Notes: generated by a model not told the origin, from the sequence alone. Positions 38,908 through 47,779 are shown, numbered from the stretch's first letter. The stretch: 64,000 nucleotides of DNA from Allomuricauda ruestringensis DSM 13258 (GCF_000224085.1 NC_015945.1:496001-560000); one strand, 5' to 3'. Numbers and translations are program-made.

Positions 38908-40479
38908 ATGGGAAACCGTATTTACAATATTTTATTCCACACACATACCGTAAGCGGTATTGTAATCAGCGTTGCGCTTTATGTAATTTTTTTTACCGGT
39001 TCTTTTTCCTTTTTTAGGGATGAAATCGCCAATTGGCAACGCGGGCATACCGTTAGCCAAGAAGATGCATTGCCCGGTAGCATTAACGGTTACCTTAGCG
39101 ATCTTTCCGAAGCATATAACCTTTACGGCCGTGATGTGGAACTACGCCATTATTACAACGAGAGAAGCATTTCCGTTAGCCTAGGTGCATCCAAAGATTC
39201 GTTGGCTTCGGAAGATAATCAGGCTCCTGTATTCTTTTATTTGGATCCCGTTGCCAAAACCAAAACGGAAACTTATGCGGACAACTATCATTTGGGGGAA
39301 TTCCTGTACCGCCTGCACTTTTTAGATCAAATCCCCTACCCTTACGGAAGATATTTGGCGGGATTGGTGGCCTTCTTCTTCCTATTTGCCATCATAACAG
39401 GCATCTTGGTACATTGGAACAAGATTGTTTCCAACTTTTACACCTTTAGGCCTTGGGCCAAGTTAAAAACCATGTGGACCGATGCACATACTGCATTAGG
39501 TGTCATTGGTTTTCCTTTTCAGTTTGTTTACGCCGTCACAGGAGCTTTCTTTTTGCTCAAAGGTATTTTGATTCTTCCCGTTGTGATGGGACTGTACGAT
39601 GGTAATCAAAACAAATTGTTTGAAGATCTGGAGTACAATCATCCGGTTTACGAGTTTCAGAACGAAAAATTGGGCAACACCATCAATTTAGACCAATATG
39701 TTGAGGAAATGAAGGTGGATTGGGGCGATTTTAGGGTAACGGAAACCCACATTTTTAACTACGGAGACAAAAATATGCATGCCGCCATCAGCGGATATCT
39801 TGGTTACAACACCAAACTAAATGGTTTGGGATACCGTATTTACAAAATTGCTGACGGATCCATTGCTCAGGAAAAAGTGCCCGTTGCCAATACTTCGTAT
39901 TTGGATGGGGTGAAAAACATGATGTTCCGCTTACATTTTGGCGATTATGCAGGTTATGGACTACGGGTAATTTCTTTTATCCTTGGTTTGGTATCGTGTT
40001 TTGTTATACTCTCAGGAATTATGATTTGGTTAGTGGCTCGGGACAAAAAGAACATCCCGGAAAAGCGTCGCAAGTTCAATAAGCAGGTAGCCAATTGGTA
40101 TATGGCGATATGCCTTAGCTTGCTTCCCGTTACCGCTTTGGAATTCATCATCGTAAAGTTTGCACCAGAAGTGAATATGGGCTTCCTCTACCAAACGTAT
40201 TTCCCCATCTGGTTGGTGGCAACGGTGTTCTTTATCCTTAAAAAGGACATCGCCTTCACCAACAAATGGACATTGATTTCAGGCGGAATTTTGGGTTTAT
40301 TGGTTCCGATTGCAAACGGAATTGCCACGGGAAATTGGTTATTGACAGCTTATCAAAATGGATATCAGCAAATTCTTTTGGTGGATTTGCTATGGCTGCT
40401 TTTAGGCATTGTTTCACTTTGGATTGCCTTCTTTAAACTAAAAACCAAAAGGTCCGAACTGGTTCCGAGAAAAAGCTAA
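38908..40479 (+). CDS. PepSY-associated TM protein, putative ferrisiderophore reductase
   Basis: A 523-residue inner-membrane protein with the PepSY_TM layout. A first helix is at residues ~15-35 (HTVSGIVISVALYVIFFTGS), followed by a large periplasmic loop. Then come the paired-helix core with HLGEFLYRLHFLDQIP, AIITGILVHWNKIVSN, AHTALGVIGFPFQFVYAVTG and FRLHFGDYAGYGLRVISFIL, and a run of C-terminal helices. The conserved histidines in helices suggest heme-type electron transfer, as in FoxB/FpvG-like proteins that reduce ferric siderophores. The ATG at 38908 (GNRIYNILFHTH) is chosen because the upstream in-frame start lies inside the preceding gene. Last gene of the operon; its stop overlaps the convergent DUF1801 gene by 4 bp. 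Confidence 0.87.
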   Translation: MGNRIYNILFHTHTVSGIVISVALYVIFFTGSFSFFRDEIANWQRGHTVSQEDALPGSINGYLSDLSEAYNLYGRDVELRHYYNERSISVSLGASKDSLASEDNQAPVFFYLDPVAKTKTETYADNYHLGEFLYRLHFLDQIPYPYGRYLAGLVAFFFLFAIITGILVHWNKIVSNFYTFRPWAKLKTMWTDAHTALGVIGFPFQFVYAVTGAFFLLKGILILPVVMGLYDGNQNKLFEDLEYNHPVYEFQNEKLGNTINLDQYVEEMKVDWGDFRVTETHIFNYGDKNMHAAISGYLGYNTKLNGLGYRIYKIADGSIAQEKVPVANTSYLDGVKNMMFRLHFGDYAGYGLRVISFILGLVSCFVILSGIMIWLVARDKKNIPEKRRKFNKQVANWYMAICLSLLPVTALEFIIVKFAPEVNMGFLYQTYFPIWLVATVFFILKKDIAFTNKWTLISGGILGLLVPIANGIATGNWLLTAYQNGYQQILLVDLLWLLLGIVSLWIAFFKLKTKRSELVPRKS

Positions 40480-40844
40480 CTTTTGTAAAATCCTTTGTGG
40501 TTAACAGATTTGGCTTCCTGCAATAGCTCCACAACCACCTCACCATTAATGTCGTCCATATTAAAATAACGTAGGGATTTCATCACTTTTCTCCCATCTG
40601 TGACCAATTTATCCAGATGGACGGTCAGGTGTGCCGAATTCCAAAGGCACATATCCACATATCCTTTTTTATGGGAGGCATTGAAGTAACAGAATGGTTT
40701 ATCGTTCAAGTAATAGAATGGTAACCTATATTTGAAGTCCAGTTTTACCTCGGGCACTGTAGTTTCTACCAATACTTGTAATTGAATCAATATACTTTTG
40801 AACGGTTCGGGTTGATTAAGAATATAATTTTCGGCTGGGTTCAT
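40476..40844 (-). CDS. DUF1801 (YdhG/YjhX-like) protein
   Basis: A 122-residue soluble protein. It opens MNPAENYILNQPEPFKSILI, has the family core LDFKYRLPFYYLNDKPFCYF, then KGYVDMCLWNSAHLTVH and SLRYFNMDDINGEVVVELLQ. These are DUF1801 hallmarks; the fold is known but the function is not. The ATG at 40844 is preferred to a TTG two codons upstream. It converges on the PepSY gene with a 4-bp overlap of the stop regions. Confidence 0.85.
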   Translation of the reverse strand: MNPAENYILNQPEPFKSILIQLQVLVETTVPEVKLDFKYRLPFYYLNDKPFCYFNASHKKGYVDMCLWNSAHLTVHLDKLVTDGRKVMKSLRYFNMDDINGEVVVELLQEAKSVNHKGFYKS

Positions 40845-40866
40845 ATACAATTTCTGTAGCAGTATC

Positions 40867-41736
40867 CTATTTCCTTTTAAACAGCTTTTTTGCCAATTTC
40901 ATCAAAAAAACAGCTACCAAACCTATGACCAACCCAACCAGAAAATCCTTCAATAAACTAGGGAGACCAGGAAACAGGTGATGAAGATAATCTATATTGT
41001 GATTGAATATTCCCCCGGACACCAATAGCAATGCCAGGGTACCTACAATGGAAAGAGCCTTTATGATATGGGGCAATGCATTCACCAATACCCCGCCCAC
41101 TTTGTCCGAAAAACTATCGTCCTGATCGTTCAGGCGAATCAGTCTGTACCCATAATCGTCCATCCGAACAATCAAGGCCACTATGCCATATACGCCAACA
41201 GTGGCCAACAGTGCCACCACGGAAACGGTTACAATCTGGATGGTCAGGGTTTCGTTGACCACGGTGCTCAATGCAATGATGACAATTTCAATGGAGAGAA
41301 TAAAATCGGTGACAATGGCCTGCTTTATTTTTTTCTTCTCCAGTTCGGGCAACTCTTCTTCAGGAATATCAATGGGGTCTTCTACATGCCCTTCTTCTTT
41401 ACGATGAAAAAGGTACTCATACACTTTCTCCGCACCTTCATACGCAAGGTACACCCCTCCTAGAATAAGTATAATTGTAATAGCAGTCGGAAGATAGGCA
41501 CTCAACAAAAATGCGATGGGGAGAATGATCAGTTTATTTAAAAAAGAACCTTTGGTTATGGCCCAAAGCACAGGAATTTCCCTGTTGGACAAAAAACCGG
41601 TCGCTTTTTCGGCGTTTACCGCCAAATCATCTCCCAATATACCTGCTGTTTTCTTGGTTGCGATCTTGCTCATGGAAGCCACATCGTCCATAAGTGCTGA
41701 AATATCATCCAAAACAGCAAAAAAACCTGAAGCCAT
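40867..41736 (-). CDS. DUF808 (YedI-like) inner-membrane protein
   Basis: A 289-residue membrane protein. The ATG at 41736 gives the canonical start MASGFFAVLDDISALMDDVA, which is why it is preferred over one nine codons upstream. SKIATKKTAGILGDDLAVNA follows, also diagnostic. Hydrophobic segments include ILPIAFLLSAYLPTAITIIL, a pair around IVTDFILSIEIVIIAL and IVTVSVVALLATVGVYGIVA, and a C-terminal pair. An acidic loop (EEEGHVEDPIDIPEEELPEL-like) separates the halves. DUF808 function is unknown. Confidence 0.9.
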   Translation of the reverse strand: MASGFFAVLDDISALMDDVASMSKIATKKTAGILGDDLAVNAEKATGFLSNREIPVLWAITKGSFLNKLIILPIAFLLSAYLPTAITIILILGGVYLAYEGAEKVYEYLFHRKEEGHVEDPIDIPEEELPELEKKKIKQAIVTDFILSIEIVIIALSTVVNETLTIQIVTVSVVALLATVGVYGIVALIVRMDDYGYRLIRLNDQDDSFSDKVGGVLVNALPHIIKALSIVGTLALLLVSGGIFNHNIDYLHHLFPGLPSLLKDFLVGLVIGLVAVFLMKLAKKLFKRK

Positions 41737-41835
41737 AAAAAATCTTATAAGGTTAGTGATCAATCAAGATTAAAAGCAAAATAAATAAATCCAACATGAA
41801 CACACAGAAAAAACAGTAAAATACTGGAAATACTT

Positions 41836-42294
41836 CTAAGTGCCGCCTTCCATGGATAATAAAGTAGCGACCCAAATAATGACTGAAGAGAAAAATATTC
41901 CGATGGTATTGGCGGCAAAGGCTTCACGCTTTTTCATTTTGAACAAATACGCGGCAATACTTCCTGCGTAGACCCCTGTGCCGGGCAATGGAATCATAAC
42001 AAACAGTACAATGCCCAAAAACCCGAAGCGCTGTATTTTTTTACCTGATCCTTTTTTGGCCCTCTGCCCCACAAAAACAGCGGACTTTTTATAGAATCGC
42101 CATTTGATCAAATGACGGTTGATGTACTCCAAAAAAAACATCATCATGGGAAAAACCAACACATTGGCACCAAAACAAACAACAAACACTAGGTACTCGT
42201 TCACCCCTTGGTACATCCCGTAAGGAATACCCACTTTCGCCTCCCCAAACGGTGAAAGGCTCCATAGTGCTGCTATTAATAGATCGATATGCAA
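41836..42294 (-). CDS. Small multi-drug export family membrane protein (COG2426-type)
   Basis: A 152-residue inner-membrane protein with four to five hydrophobic segments. Motifs are LSPFGEAKVGIPYGMYQGV near the N-terminus and a basic middle (FVGQRAKKGSGKKIQRFGFL). The signature FVMIPLPGTGVYAGSIAAYL, then KMKKREAFAANTIGIFFSSV, are characteristic of the family. The name is historical; transport has not been clearly shown. The start appears to be TTG at 42294. The next ATG would cut the first helix. Confidence 0.8.
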   Translation of the reverse strand: MHIDLLIAALWSLSPFGEAKVGIPYGMYQGVNEYLVFVVCFGANVLVFPMMMFFLEYINRHLIKWRFYKKSAVFVGQRAKKGSGKKIQRFGFLGIVLFVMIPLPGTGVYAGSIAAYLFKMKKREAFAANTIGIFFSSVIIWVATLLSMEGGT

Positions 42295-42508
42295 AATGCA
42301 GGGGTTTTAAGCTGGCAAAACTAGTAAGGAATTTGCGTTTCACAGCTCTTTTTACCCTTAAAAATTTGCTAATTGTGATTTATAAAAAAGTCTAATTAGT
42401 TTCTAAAAACACATAACTACTTTACCCTGAGGTTAAATAGTTTGTAAAATATACTTCATGCGATTAAAGCATATCATATAGTTTTATAGTTTTGATAAAA
42501 CCATCAAA

Positions 42509-43624
42509 ATGAAATTCCAGCCTTTTTTTGCCGCACTTCTTGTAACTTCCTCTCTATTTGCACAAGAACATTCTCACCAAAGTTCCAGAACACTTGTTTT
42601 TCCTGATGTACCTGGATACAAAACCTTGAAGACAGACTTGCACCAGCACACTGTTTTTTCAGATGGCAATGTTTGGCCCAATATTAGGGTCATGGAAGCC
42701 CTTCGGGATAATTTGGATGTGATCTCTCTCACTGAACATCTTGAATACCAACCCCATAAAGTGGATATCCCCCACCCTGATAGGAACCGGTCTTACGAAA
42801 TCGCCCTAAAAGAAGCAAAGGATCATGACCTTATTCTGGTTCACGGGTCCGAAATTACCCGACAAGCACCGATCGGACACAACAACGCCATATTTATTGA
42901 AGATGCGAACAAACTTCTTGTGGAGGATGCCGAGGAATCTTTTGCCGAAGCCAAGGAGCAAGGTGCCTTTGTTTTTTGGAACCACCCTGCTTGGTATGCC
43001 CAATCACCAAAAGGTAATCCGATTCTTAGCAATTTTCAAAAAGAGCGAATCAAAAAGGGAGAGTTGCATGGAATCGAGGTAATCAACACCGGGGATTATT
43101 CGGAAGAGTCGTTGGCACTGGCCATTGAAAACAACTTGACCATAATGGGAACCAGCGATATCCACGGACTTATTGATTGGGATTATGTGGAAAAGGGGCA
43201 CGACCGCCCCATAACCTTGGTTTTTGCCAAAGAAAGGTCTATTGAATCCCTGAAAGAAGCTTTATTTGCTGGAAGAACGGTAGCCGTTTTTAATTCGCTT
43301 TTGGTAGGAAAAGAAGAAAATCTGGTTCCTTTACTCAACGCTTCATTACAATTTGAAAGAGCCAAGTACATTAATAACACTTCCGTTTTAGAGATTACCT
43401 TAAAAAATGTGACCAGCAGCGATTTGATATTCGAAAACCAAATGCCGTACACGTTCTACTCCAGTTCGCCGGTTTTTACAGTACCGGCCGGGGGCACCAA
43501 AACCCTACAGATCAAAACACTGGAAAAGAAGGCTGACCTTAAAATAAAGCTTAAAGCATTAGGTGCTTATACTGCTCCAAAAGAGCATCCCATTGTTACT
43601 TGGAATATTAGACTAGAGGAATAG
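42509..43624 (+). CDS. Exported PHP-domain phosphoesterase (Sb-PDE-like)
   Basis: A 371-residue exported protein (signal peptide to SLFAQ). The PHP metal-site motifs are in order: LKTDLHQHTVFSDGNVWP (HxH), SLTEHLEYQPH, VHGSEITR, FWNHPAW and GTSDIHG. These are full sets of His/Asp/Glu ligands for a trinuclear centre. A C-terminal ~90-residue beta domain (LQFERAKYINNTSVLEITLK onward) follows. The organisation resembles the group called Sb-PDE family phosphodiesterases; the substrate is unknown. Being periplasmic, it may salvage phosphate from phosphodiesters (inference). Monocistronic. Confidence 0.85.
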   Translation: MKFQPFFAALLVTSSLFAQEHSHQSSRTLVFPDVPGYKTLKTDLHQHTVFSDGNVWPNIRVMEALRDNLDVISLTEHLEYQPHKVDIPHPDRNRSYEIALKEAKDHDLILVHGSEITRQAPIGHNNAIFIEDANKLLVEDAEESFAEAKEQGAFVFWNHPAWYAQSPKGNPILSNFQKERIKKGELHGIEVINTGDYSEESLALAIENNLTIMGTSDIHGLIDWDYVEKGHDRPITLVFAKERSIESLKEALFAGRTVAVFNSLLVGKEENLVPLLNASLQFERAKYINNTSVLEITLKNVTSSDLIFENQMPYTFYSSSPVFTVPAGGTKTLQIKTLEKKADLKIKLKALGAYTAPKEHPIVTWNIRLEE

Positions 43625-43625
43625 T

Positions 43626-43895
43626 TTAAGCTACAGAGGAAAAAGAGGACCCGTTGATTACTTGGTCAAAGCCTGTCAATATTTTGCTGGCGTACTCTTT
43701 TGGGGTTTTGTCCGAGATAGACACCCATTTTTTGTCCACATCAACATCAAAGTAAAAACAGGAAAAGTCTGTATCAACATCTAATCGGGACAACAGGAAT
43801 CGCATGATTCTAGGTCTGAGGCTGTATTCCAAATCGATACAAGTCCTTTGCATTGCTGGATTGTCATCTCCAGAAAACACCCAATTAAACGTCAC
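43626..43895 (-). CDS. Hypothetical 89-residue protein
   Basis: A short open frame between the PHP gene and the dehydrogenase gene. It has a composition like a folded soluble protein: SLRPRIMRFLLSRLDVDTDF, then CFYFDVDVDKKWVSISDKTP and KEYASKILTGFDQVING. No signal, membrane segment or known motif is seen. Codon use is like the neighbours and the start codon is ATG. It ends 2 bp past the convergent PHP stop. I do not recognise a family; whether it is expressed is uncertain. Confidence 0.5.
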   Translation of the reverse strand: MTFNWVFSGDDNPAMQRTCIDLEYSLRPRIMRFLLSRLDVDTDFSCFYFDVDVDKKWVSISDKTPKEYASKILTGFDQVINGSSFSSVA

Positions 43896-43975
43896 AGGCT
43901 TTTAAGAATTAAGACATACAATATACTAAAAAACAATGCATTACCAACCTCTGAAAGGTGTTTTTGGCTAAAAAG

Positions 43976-45181
43976 CTATTCTTTTCCGTCAACATAATCT
44001 TGAAGGTAGGCGTACCGGGGGGTCAACTTACCGTTTTGCGTCATACGGGCCCTTTCTAGAACACCATCCTTATCGTTATTAAAAAAAGATGGTACCACGT
44101 GCTTGGAAAATGCTTCTCCAAAACCCACGCTGGCATCCCTTGGCAATTCGCACGGGAGGTTGTCCACGGCCATTACGGCAATGGCCTTTTTATTTTTAAA
44201 ATCGGTTTCCGTTTCCGATTCAGGGTCATACCCATAAATTGGTTCGGCAATGGTGGACGGACGAATGGTGCTTGCAATGGGACCGTCGATGTCACAACTG
44301 ATGTCGGCCACTACTTTTATGTTAAAATCGGGTTGTTTGGCATCTTCTCGGGTATACAGATAAGGAGCGCCATCACCATAAAAATGTCCTGCAATATAGA
44401 AATCGGTTACTTTTGCAAAACGAAAAAAGTCAGATTCGTAAGCCTCGGTGTTTTGGAAAAAATCGGCTTTGCTGCCTTTGGTTCCATCCTTACGTTTTAC
44501 ATAGTGAGACACATCGGTTTGGCAATATACAGGTTGCTTGAAGGATGTGGATAAATACTCACTGGGAGAAACGTGCCTCAATCCCATGGTATCGAGCATT
44601 TCCTTGGCACCACTGCCCACTCTTCCTTTTCCAGTAAGCAATATTTTTATGTTGGGGAGCTGTACTTTTTTAAGTTCCGAAATCAAAGCTTGTTGATCCA
44701 GAAGGGATTCCGCTTTAGGCAATTGATACAAGTTGTACTTTAAACCGTAGGCCCTGAATCCGTTGTAGGCTCCTACGATTCCGGCATAACGGCCAAAGGC
44801 GACCAATCTACTCCCTTTTGGATTGGTTATCACCTCATGATCGTACAGTTCTATGTTTTTATCCAAAATAGCTTGAAGCAACTCCCGGTTATAAGGCTGC
44901 TTTTTGATGGTATGGGAAAAGAAGAAATATTTTTTATTGGGAATCAATGCTTCGATGGGAACTTCCTTAACACCTAGAAGCACTTCACAAGTTTCCAAGT
45001 CCTTAACCACCTCAAGACCCTTATCGGCGTATTCTTGGTCCGAAAACACGCGAATTGGCGATGATTCGACCAGAATTTCGGCCTTTGGGTATTTGGAAAG
45101 GACATTTTGACACGCTGTCGGTGACAGTACGACCCTGCGATCGGGCGGATTTTTACGTTCCCTGATGATTCCGAACTTCAT
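43976..45181 (-). CDS. AlaDH/PNT-type dehydrogenase, saccharopine dehydrogenase-like
   Basis: A 401-residue cytoplasmic NAD(P)-dependent oxidoreductase. The N-terminal domain begins KFGIIRERKNPPDRRVVLSP, as in alanine dehydrogenase and saccharopine dehydrogenases. KKYFFFSHTIKKQPYNRELL contains the His expected at the active site. The nucleotide-binding part includes IKILLTGKGRVGSGAKEML (GxGxxGxG-like). The tail has AVDNLPCELPRDASVGFGEA, a segment typical of lysine-forming saccharopine dehydrogenase homologues. The actual substrate in flavobacteria is unproved. Monocistronic; the upstream intergenic region holds the structured RNA and ssrA on the other strand. Confidence 0.8.
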   Translation of the reverse strand: MKFGIIRERKNPPDRRVVLSPTACQNVLSKYPKAEILVESSPIRVFSDQEYADKGLEVVKDLETCEVLLGVKEVPIEALIPNKKYFFFSHTIKKQPYNRELLQAILDKNIELYDHEVITNPKGSRLVAFGRYAGIVGAYNGFRAYGLKYNLYQLPKAESLLDQQALISELKKVQLPNIKILLTGKGRVGSGAKEMLDTMGLRHVSPSEYLSTSFKQPVYCQTDVSHYVKRKDGTKGSKADFFQNTEAYESDFFRFAKVTDFYIAGHFYGDGAPYLYTREDAKQPDFNIKVVADISCDIDGPIASTIRPSTIAEPIYGYDPESETETDFKNKKAIAVMAVDNLPCELPRDASVGFGEAFSKHVVPSFFNNDKDGVLERARMTQNGKLTPRYAYLQDYVDGKE

Positions 45182-45244
45182 ATAGTATTTTGGTATAATT
45201 GTTGACCAAAATAAGAGGAAAAGGCTGGGCAGGCAAACTTTTTA

Positions 45245-45271
45245 TTGTTTGATGGATATAAGTTACCTTTG
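45245..45271 (+). promoter_or_regulatory. Promoter of the structured RNA upstream of ssrA
   Basis: TTG (45245-45247), 16-base spacer, TACCTTTG (45264-45271). The expected start of transcription, about 6 bases further, falls at the first base of the structured RNA. Confidence 0.55.
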
Positions 45272-45277
45272 CCGACC

Positions 45278-45354
45278 GCGTTAGGGATAGAGGCAAGTAC
45301 CTTGTACAGCCGATAGCCCGACCGAAATGTTGCGAAGCAATATTTTGGGAACGC
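45278..45354 (+). ncRNA. Structured RNA element, conserved flavobacterial GCGTTAGGGATAGA type
   Basis: A ~77-base segment that folds well. Outer stem GCGTT (45278-45282)/AACGC (45350-45354). A hairpin with GGG/CCC, a symmetric internal loop ATAGA x GATAG, GGC/GCC and GTAC-CTT-GTAC. A second long hairpin has arms CCGAAAT and ATTTTGG around TTGC-GAA-GCAA. GCGTTAGGGATAGA and the following AGCCCGACC are, from memory, recurrent in flavobacterial genomes. The Rfam flavo-1 model is the obvious one to test, but I cannot confirm identity. It is preceded by a good promoter and lies 126 bases ahead of ssrA. Confidence 0.5.
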
Positions 45355-45416
45355 CCACACTTTGACCGTGCTCAGTGCAGGCTAAGTTCTTTGAAAAAAA
45401 AGTGAGTTTACGTTTA

Positions 45417-45469
45417 GGCCCCTCGACTACGCTCAGGGCATAATTCGTATACGGTAAGCAAAGCTTACC
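45417..45469. repeat. REP half-unit and perfect hairpin just upstream of ssrA
   Basis: GCCCCTCGACTACGCTCAGGGC (45418-45439) is the same REP type as at 7414. It is followed by a perfect hairpin GGTAAGC-AAA-GCTTACC (45453-45469), 11 bases before the tmRNA 5' end, possibly part of the precursor processing region. Confidence 0.6.
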
Positions 45470-45480
45470 TATCTCATTAT

Positions 45481-45878
45481 GGGGCCGACCGGTTTTGACA
45501 GCAAGACCAATGGCGATGTAAGCATGTCGAGCGCTGGGATACAGCTCGTTAATCTCATGTTTCACACTTTTTAATTGGCGAAAATAATTACGCTCTTGCC
45601 GCATAATCTGAATTATAGTAGGATGTGCCTCGTCCCTACCAGGTAGGGAAGCGAGATGTTCCTGAATAGCCCTTGTTGACGGCGATTCGTTTAGGAGCAC
45701 CAAAAAAGTCAACACAAGGGTGTTCGTTCGCTTTGGCGACACCTCTAAAACCTTAAGAAGATAAGTGTATATTAGGCCGTATCTGGTCAGGTATGCAACG
45801 AAAATTAAGCAGATACTAAGCATGTAGAAAGCATGGTTATTGCTTGTTTGGACGAGGGTTCGAATCCCTCCGGCTCCA
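45481..45878 (+). ncRNA. ssrA: tmRNA
   Basis: Transfer-messenger RNA rescuing stalled ribosomes, 398 bases. The acceptor stem pairs GGGGCCG (5') with CGGCTCC (3'), one G-U. The T-arm GAGGGTTCGAATCCCTC precedes the 3' end; CCA is not encoded (CTG follows the discriminator A). The canonical start GGGGCCGACCGGTTTTGACA is present. The tag reading frame (45577-45606) is GGC GAA AAT AAT TAC GCT CTT GCC GCA TAA, giving GENNYALAA, the usual Bacteroidota tag. A terminator follows 27 bases later. An integrase pseudogene lies immediately downstream, so the 3' end has served as an attachment site. Confidence 0.97.
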
Positions 45879-45905
45879 CTGAAACACCATCAAAACAACA
45901 CAATA

Positions 45906-45938
45906 AACCTGTAAATTACTGATTTACAGGTTTTTTTT
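45906..45938 (+). terminator. Intrinsic terminator of ssrA
   Basis: Stem AACCTGTAAAT/ATTTACAGGTT with loop TACTG, followed by TTTTTT. Confidence 0.88.
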
Positions 45939-46078
45939 ATTTTATTTGGCTTCATTTAATCTCAAATAATAGCATTAAAAAAGTTACCTATTCGGTGAGC
46001 CTTTTTTTTATTCAAAAACACTCACCGATTTCTTTGTAATTAATTGATTTTGTGTTGAATATAAAAAATATACCAAAA

Positions 46079-47203
46079 ATGAGCCATTCTTTCTCTCAGC
46101 TATTTTATCTTAAAGGAAAACACAAAGAAAAAGACGTGAAAGTCCCTATATATCTGCGATTAACGGTAAATGGCCAACGAAGTGAATTGAGCGTTTCACG
46201 CAAAGTTGACCCACAAAAATGGAGTGCTCGGACGGGGAAAATGAAGGGAACGAACCTTGAAGCAAATGAATTGAACCAGTACTTGGACACCGTCAGAAGT
46301 AGAATAAATAAAATCCACCTTCAACTTGTAGAGGACAACAAACCTTTCACCTCATCAGATATGAAAAATTTGTATTTGGGCAAAGGTGGAAAGCTCAAAA
46401 TGCTTATAGAGCTTTTTGATGAACATAACCAACAAACGAAAAAGCTCATTGGGATTGAATTTGCCCTCGTCACCTATAAGCGGTACCAAACCACCAGAAA
46501 CCACATAGCCGAATTTTTAAAGTCTGAATTCGGAAAATCGGATATTCCGGTCCGAGATGTGGATTTGAAATTCATCTAGGGTTTCGAGTATTTTTTAAAG
46601 GTGGCTAAAAAATGTAATCATAATTCTGCCCTGAAGTACATCAATAATTTCAAGTAAATCATCCGAATGGCGGTGGCACATGAATGGATCAGTAAAGATC
46701 CTTTTTACATCTACAAGGTACAATTCAAAACCCTTGAGCGTGAATTTCTATCCAAACAAGAATTGCAGACATTGGTAGACAAAGAAATTACAGGAGAACA
46801 CCTGAATGTTGTCCAGGATATGTTTGTTTTCTGTTGCTATACCGGACTCTCATATATCGATGTCCAAAAACTACATCCTGATAATATCACAACACACATT
46901 GATGGGAGCCTTTGGATAAAGTCCAAACGTACCAAAACAAAAACTCGATTGGGTATCCCTCTACTCCCAACTGCTCAGGCCATCCTTGAAAAATATCAGG
47001 ACCACCCTAAAGTTTTCAATGGAGATTGTGTTTTGCCCGTTTTGAGCAATCAGAAGTCCAATGCCTATTTAAAGGAGATTGCCGATCTCTGTGGAATCAA
47101 AAAGAACCTGACCACACAACATTATGCCAAAATCATTGATAAGAAGGTGAGTGAGGATATGGCCACTTTAAAAGGAATTCTTGCAAAAGAGGGAAGAACA
47201 TAA
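46079..47203 (+). pseudogene. Tyrosine-recombinase integrase, inactivated
   Basis: Remnant of a Bacteroidota-type phage or island integrase located ~200 bp after the tmRNA 3' end. The N-terminal arm-binding and SAM-like parts are intact (VPIYLRLTVNGQRSELSVSR, TYKRYQTTRNHIAEFLKSEF). The frame is stopped by TAG at 46577-46579 and TAA at 46655-46657, both single-base-type nonsense changes since reading continues in frame (GFEYFLKVAKKCNHNSALKY). In the catalytic domain CCYTGLSYIDVQKL is present. GIKKNLT then runs directly into TQHYAKI, missing about 34 residues that normally carry the HxxR and H/W boxes. It is therefore dead three times over. Confidence 0.9.
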
Positions 47204-47692
47204 CTAAAAAAAGTGGCTTGTCGGGGTGGTAGGCTTAACTGCCTACTCATAACCCACTGTTATTCATTTTATTATGTCATTTTTTCTAAATGTGCACACC
47301 TGATTGCACAACAAAACCGTGAAAAGAACTTCGGAGATATAATTTGCTCTCTTTTGGTTCCATTAAAGTACAAAAAAAGATTAAAGAAAATTGTAGAAAA
47401 AGATAGATTCTTACTTATTGAATTATGAGAAGGAAATTATGCTTATGTAAAAAATTCTAAGGATGACTAAACCATTTACAAAAGTATAATTATCTGACTA
47501 TCATAAGAAAGAACTGTTATTTCAAATTCTGCACACCTTATTGCTCATTTAAGATAAAAATGGGAATTAGAACTTGTCCATTACAAAGTAAAAATACTGA
47601 AATCAGTTTAAAAAGAACCAAACTGCAAGAAGGATTCTTGGCCGAAACAGACAACATTAGATTTATTGCTTTGTAGAAAACTAATATCATTA
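47204..47692. other. Gene-free, decayed stretch of the island
   Basis: About 490 bp, AT-rich, without a convincing gene. A 71-codon frame at 47213-47428 has no recognisable content. Two similar 18-base segments, TGCACACCTGATTGCACA (47298) and TGCACACCTTATTGCTCA (47532), are the only structure noticed. Confidence 0.5.
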
Positions 47693-47779
47693 TCAAGCTG
47701 CTTTTCTATAAACATCTTTTGGTCTTTGGTATTCAATGGACTGGTGTCTTCTTCGATGGTTGTAATAATCAAAGTACTC
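47693..47779 (-). pseudogene. IS3-family transposase, C-terminal fragment
   Basis: On the minus strand 28 codons and a stop read EYFDYYNHRRRHQSIEYQ then RPKDVYRKAA. This is the C-terminal end of an IS3-type OrfB integrase core, where the YNxxRxHxSLxYxxPxxVY pattern is characteristic. It is fused upstream to the GspF fragment, overlapping it by a few bases. No inverted repeat was identified, so it is a remnant rather than an element. Confidence 0.7.

Noticed and set aside
45281..45823. 180-codon leftward ORF across the tmRNA gene
   Set aside because: It is antisense to the unmistakable tmRNA and structured RNA and has no protein features.
47213..47428. 71-codon ORF after the integrase remnant
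   Set aside because: Low-complexity, no similarity recognised, in a decayed stretch.
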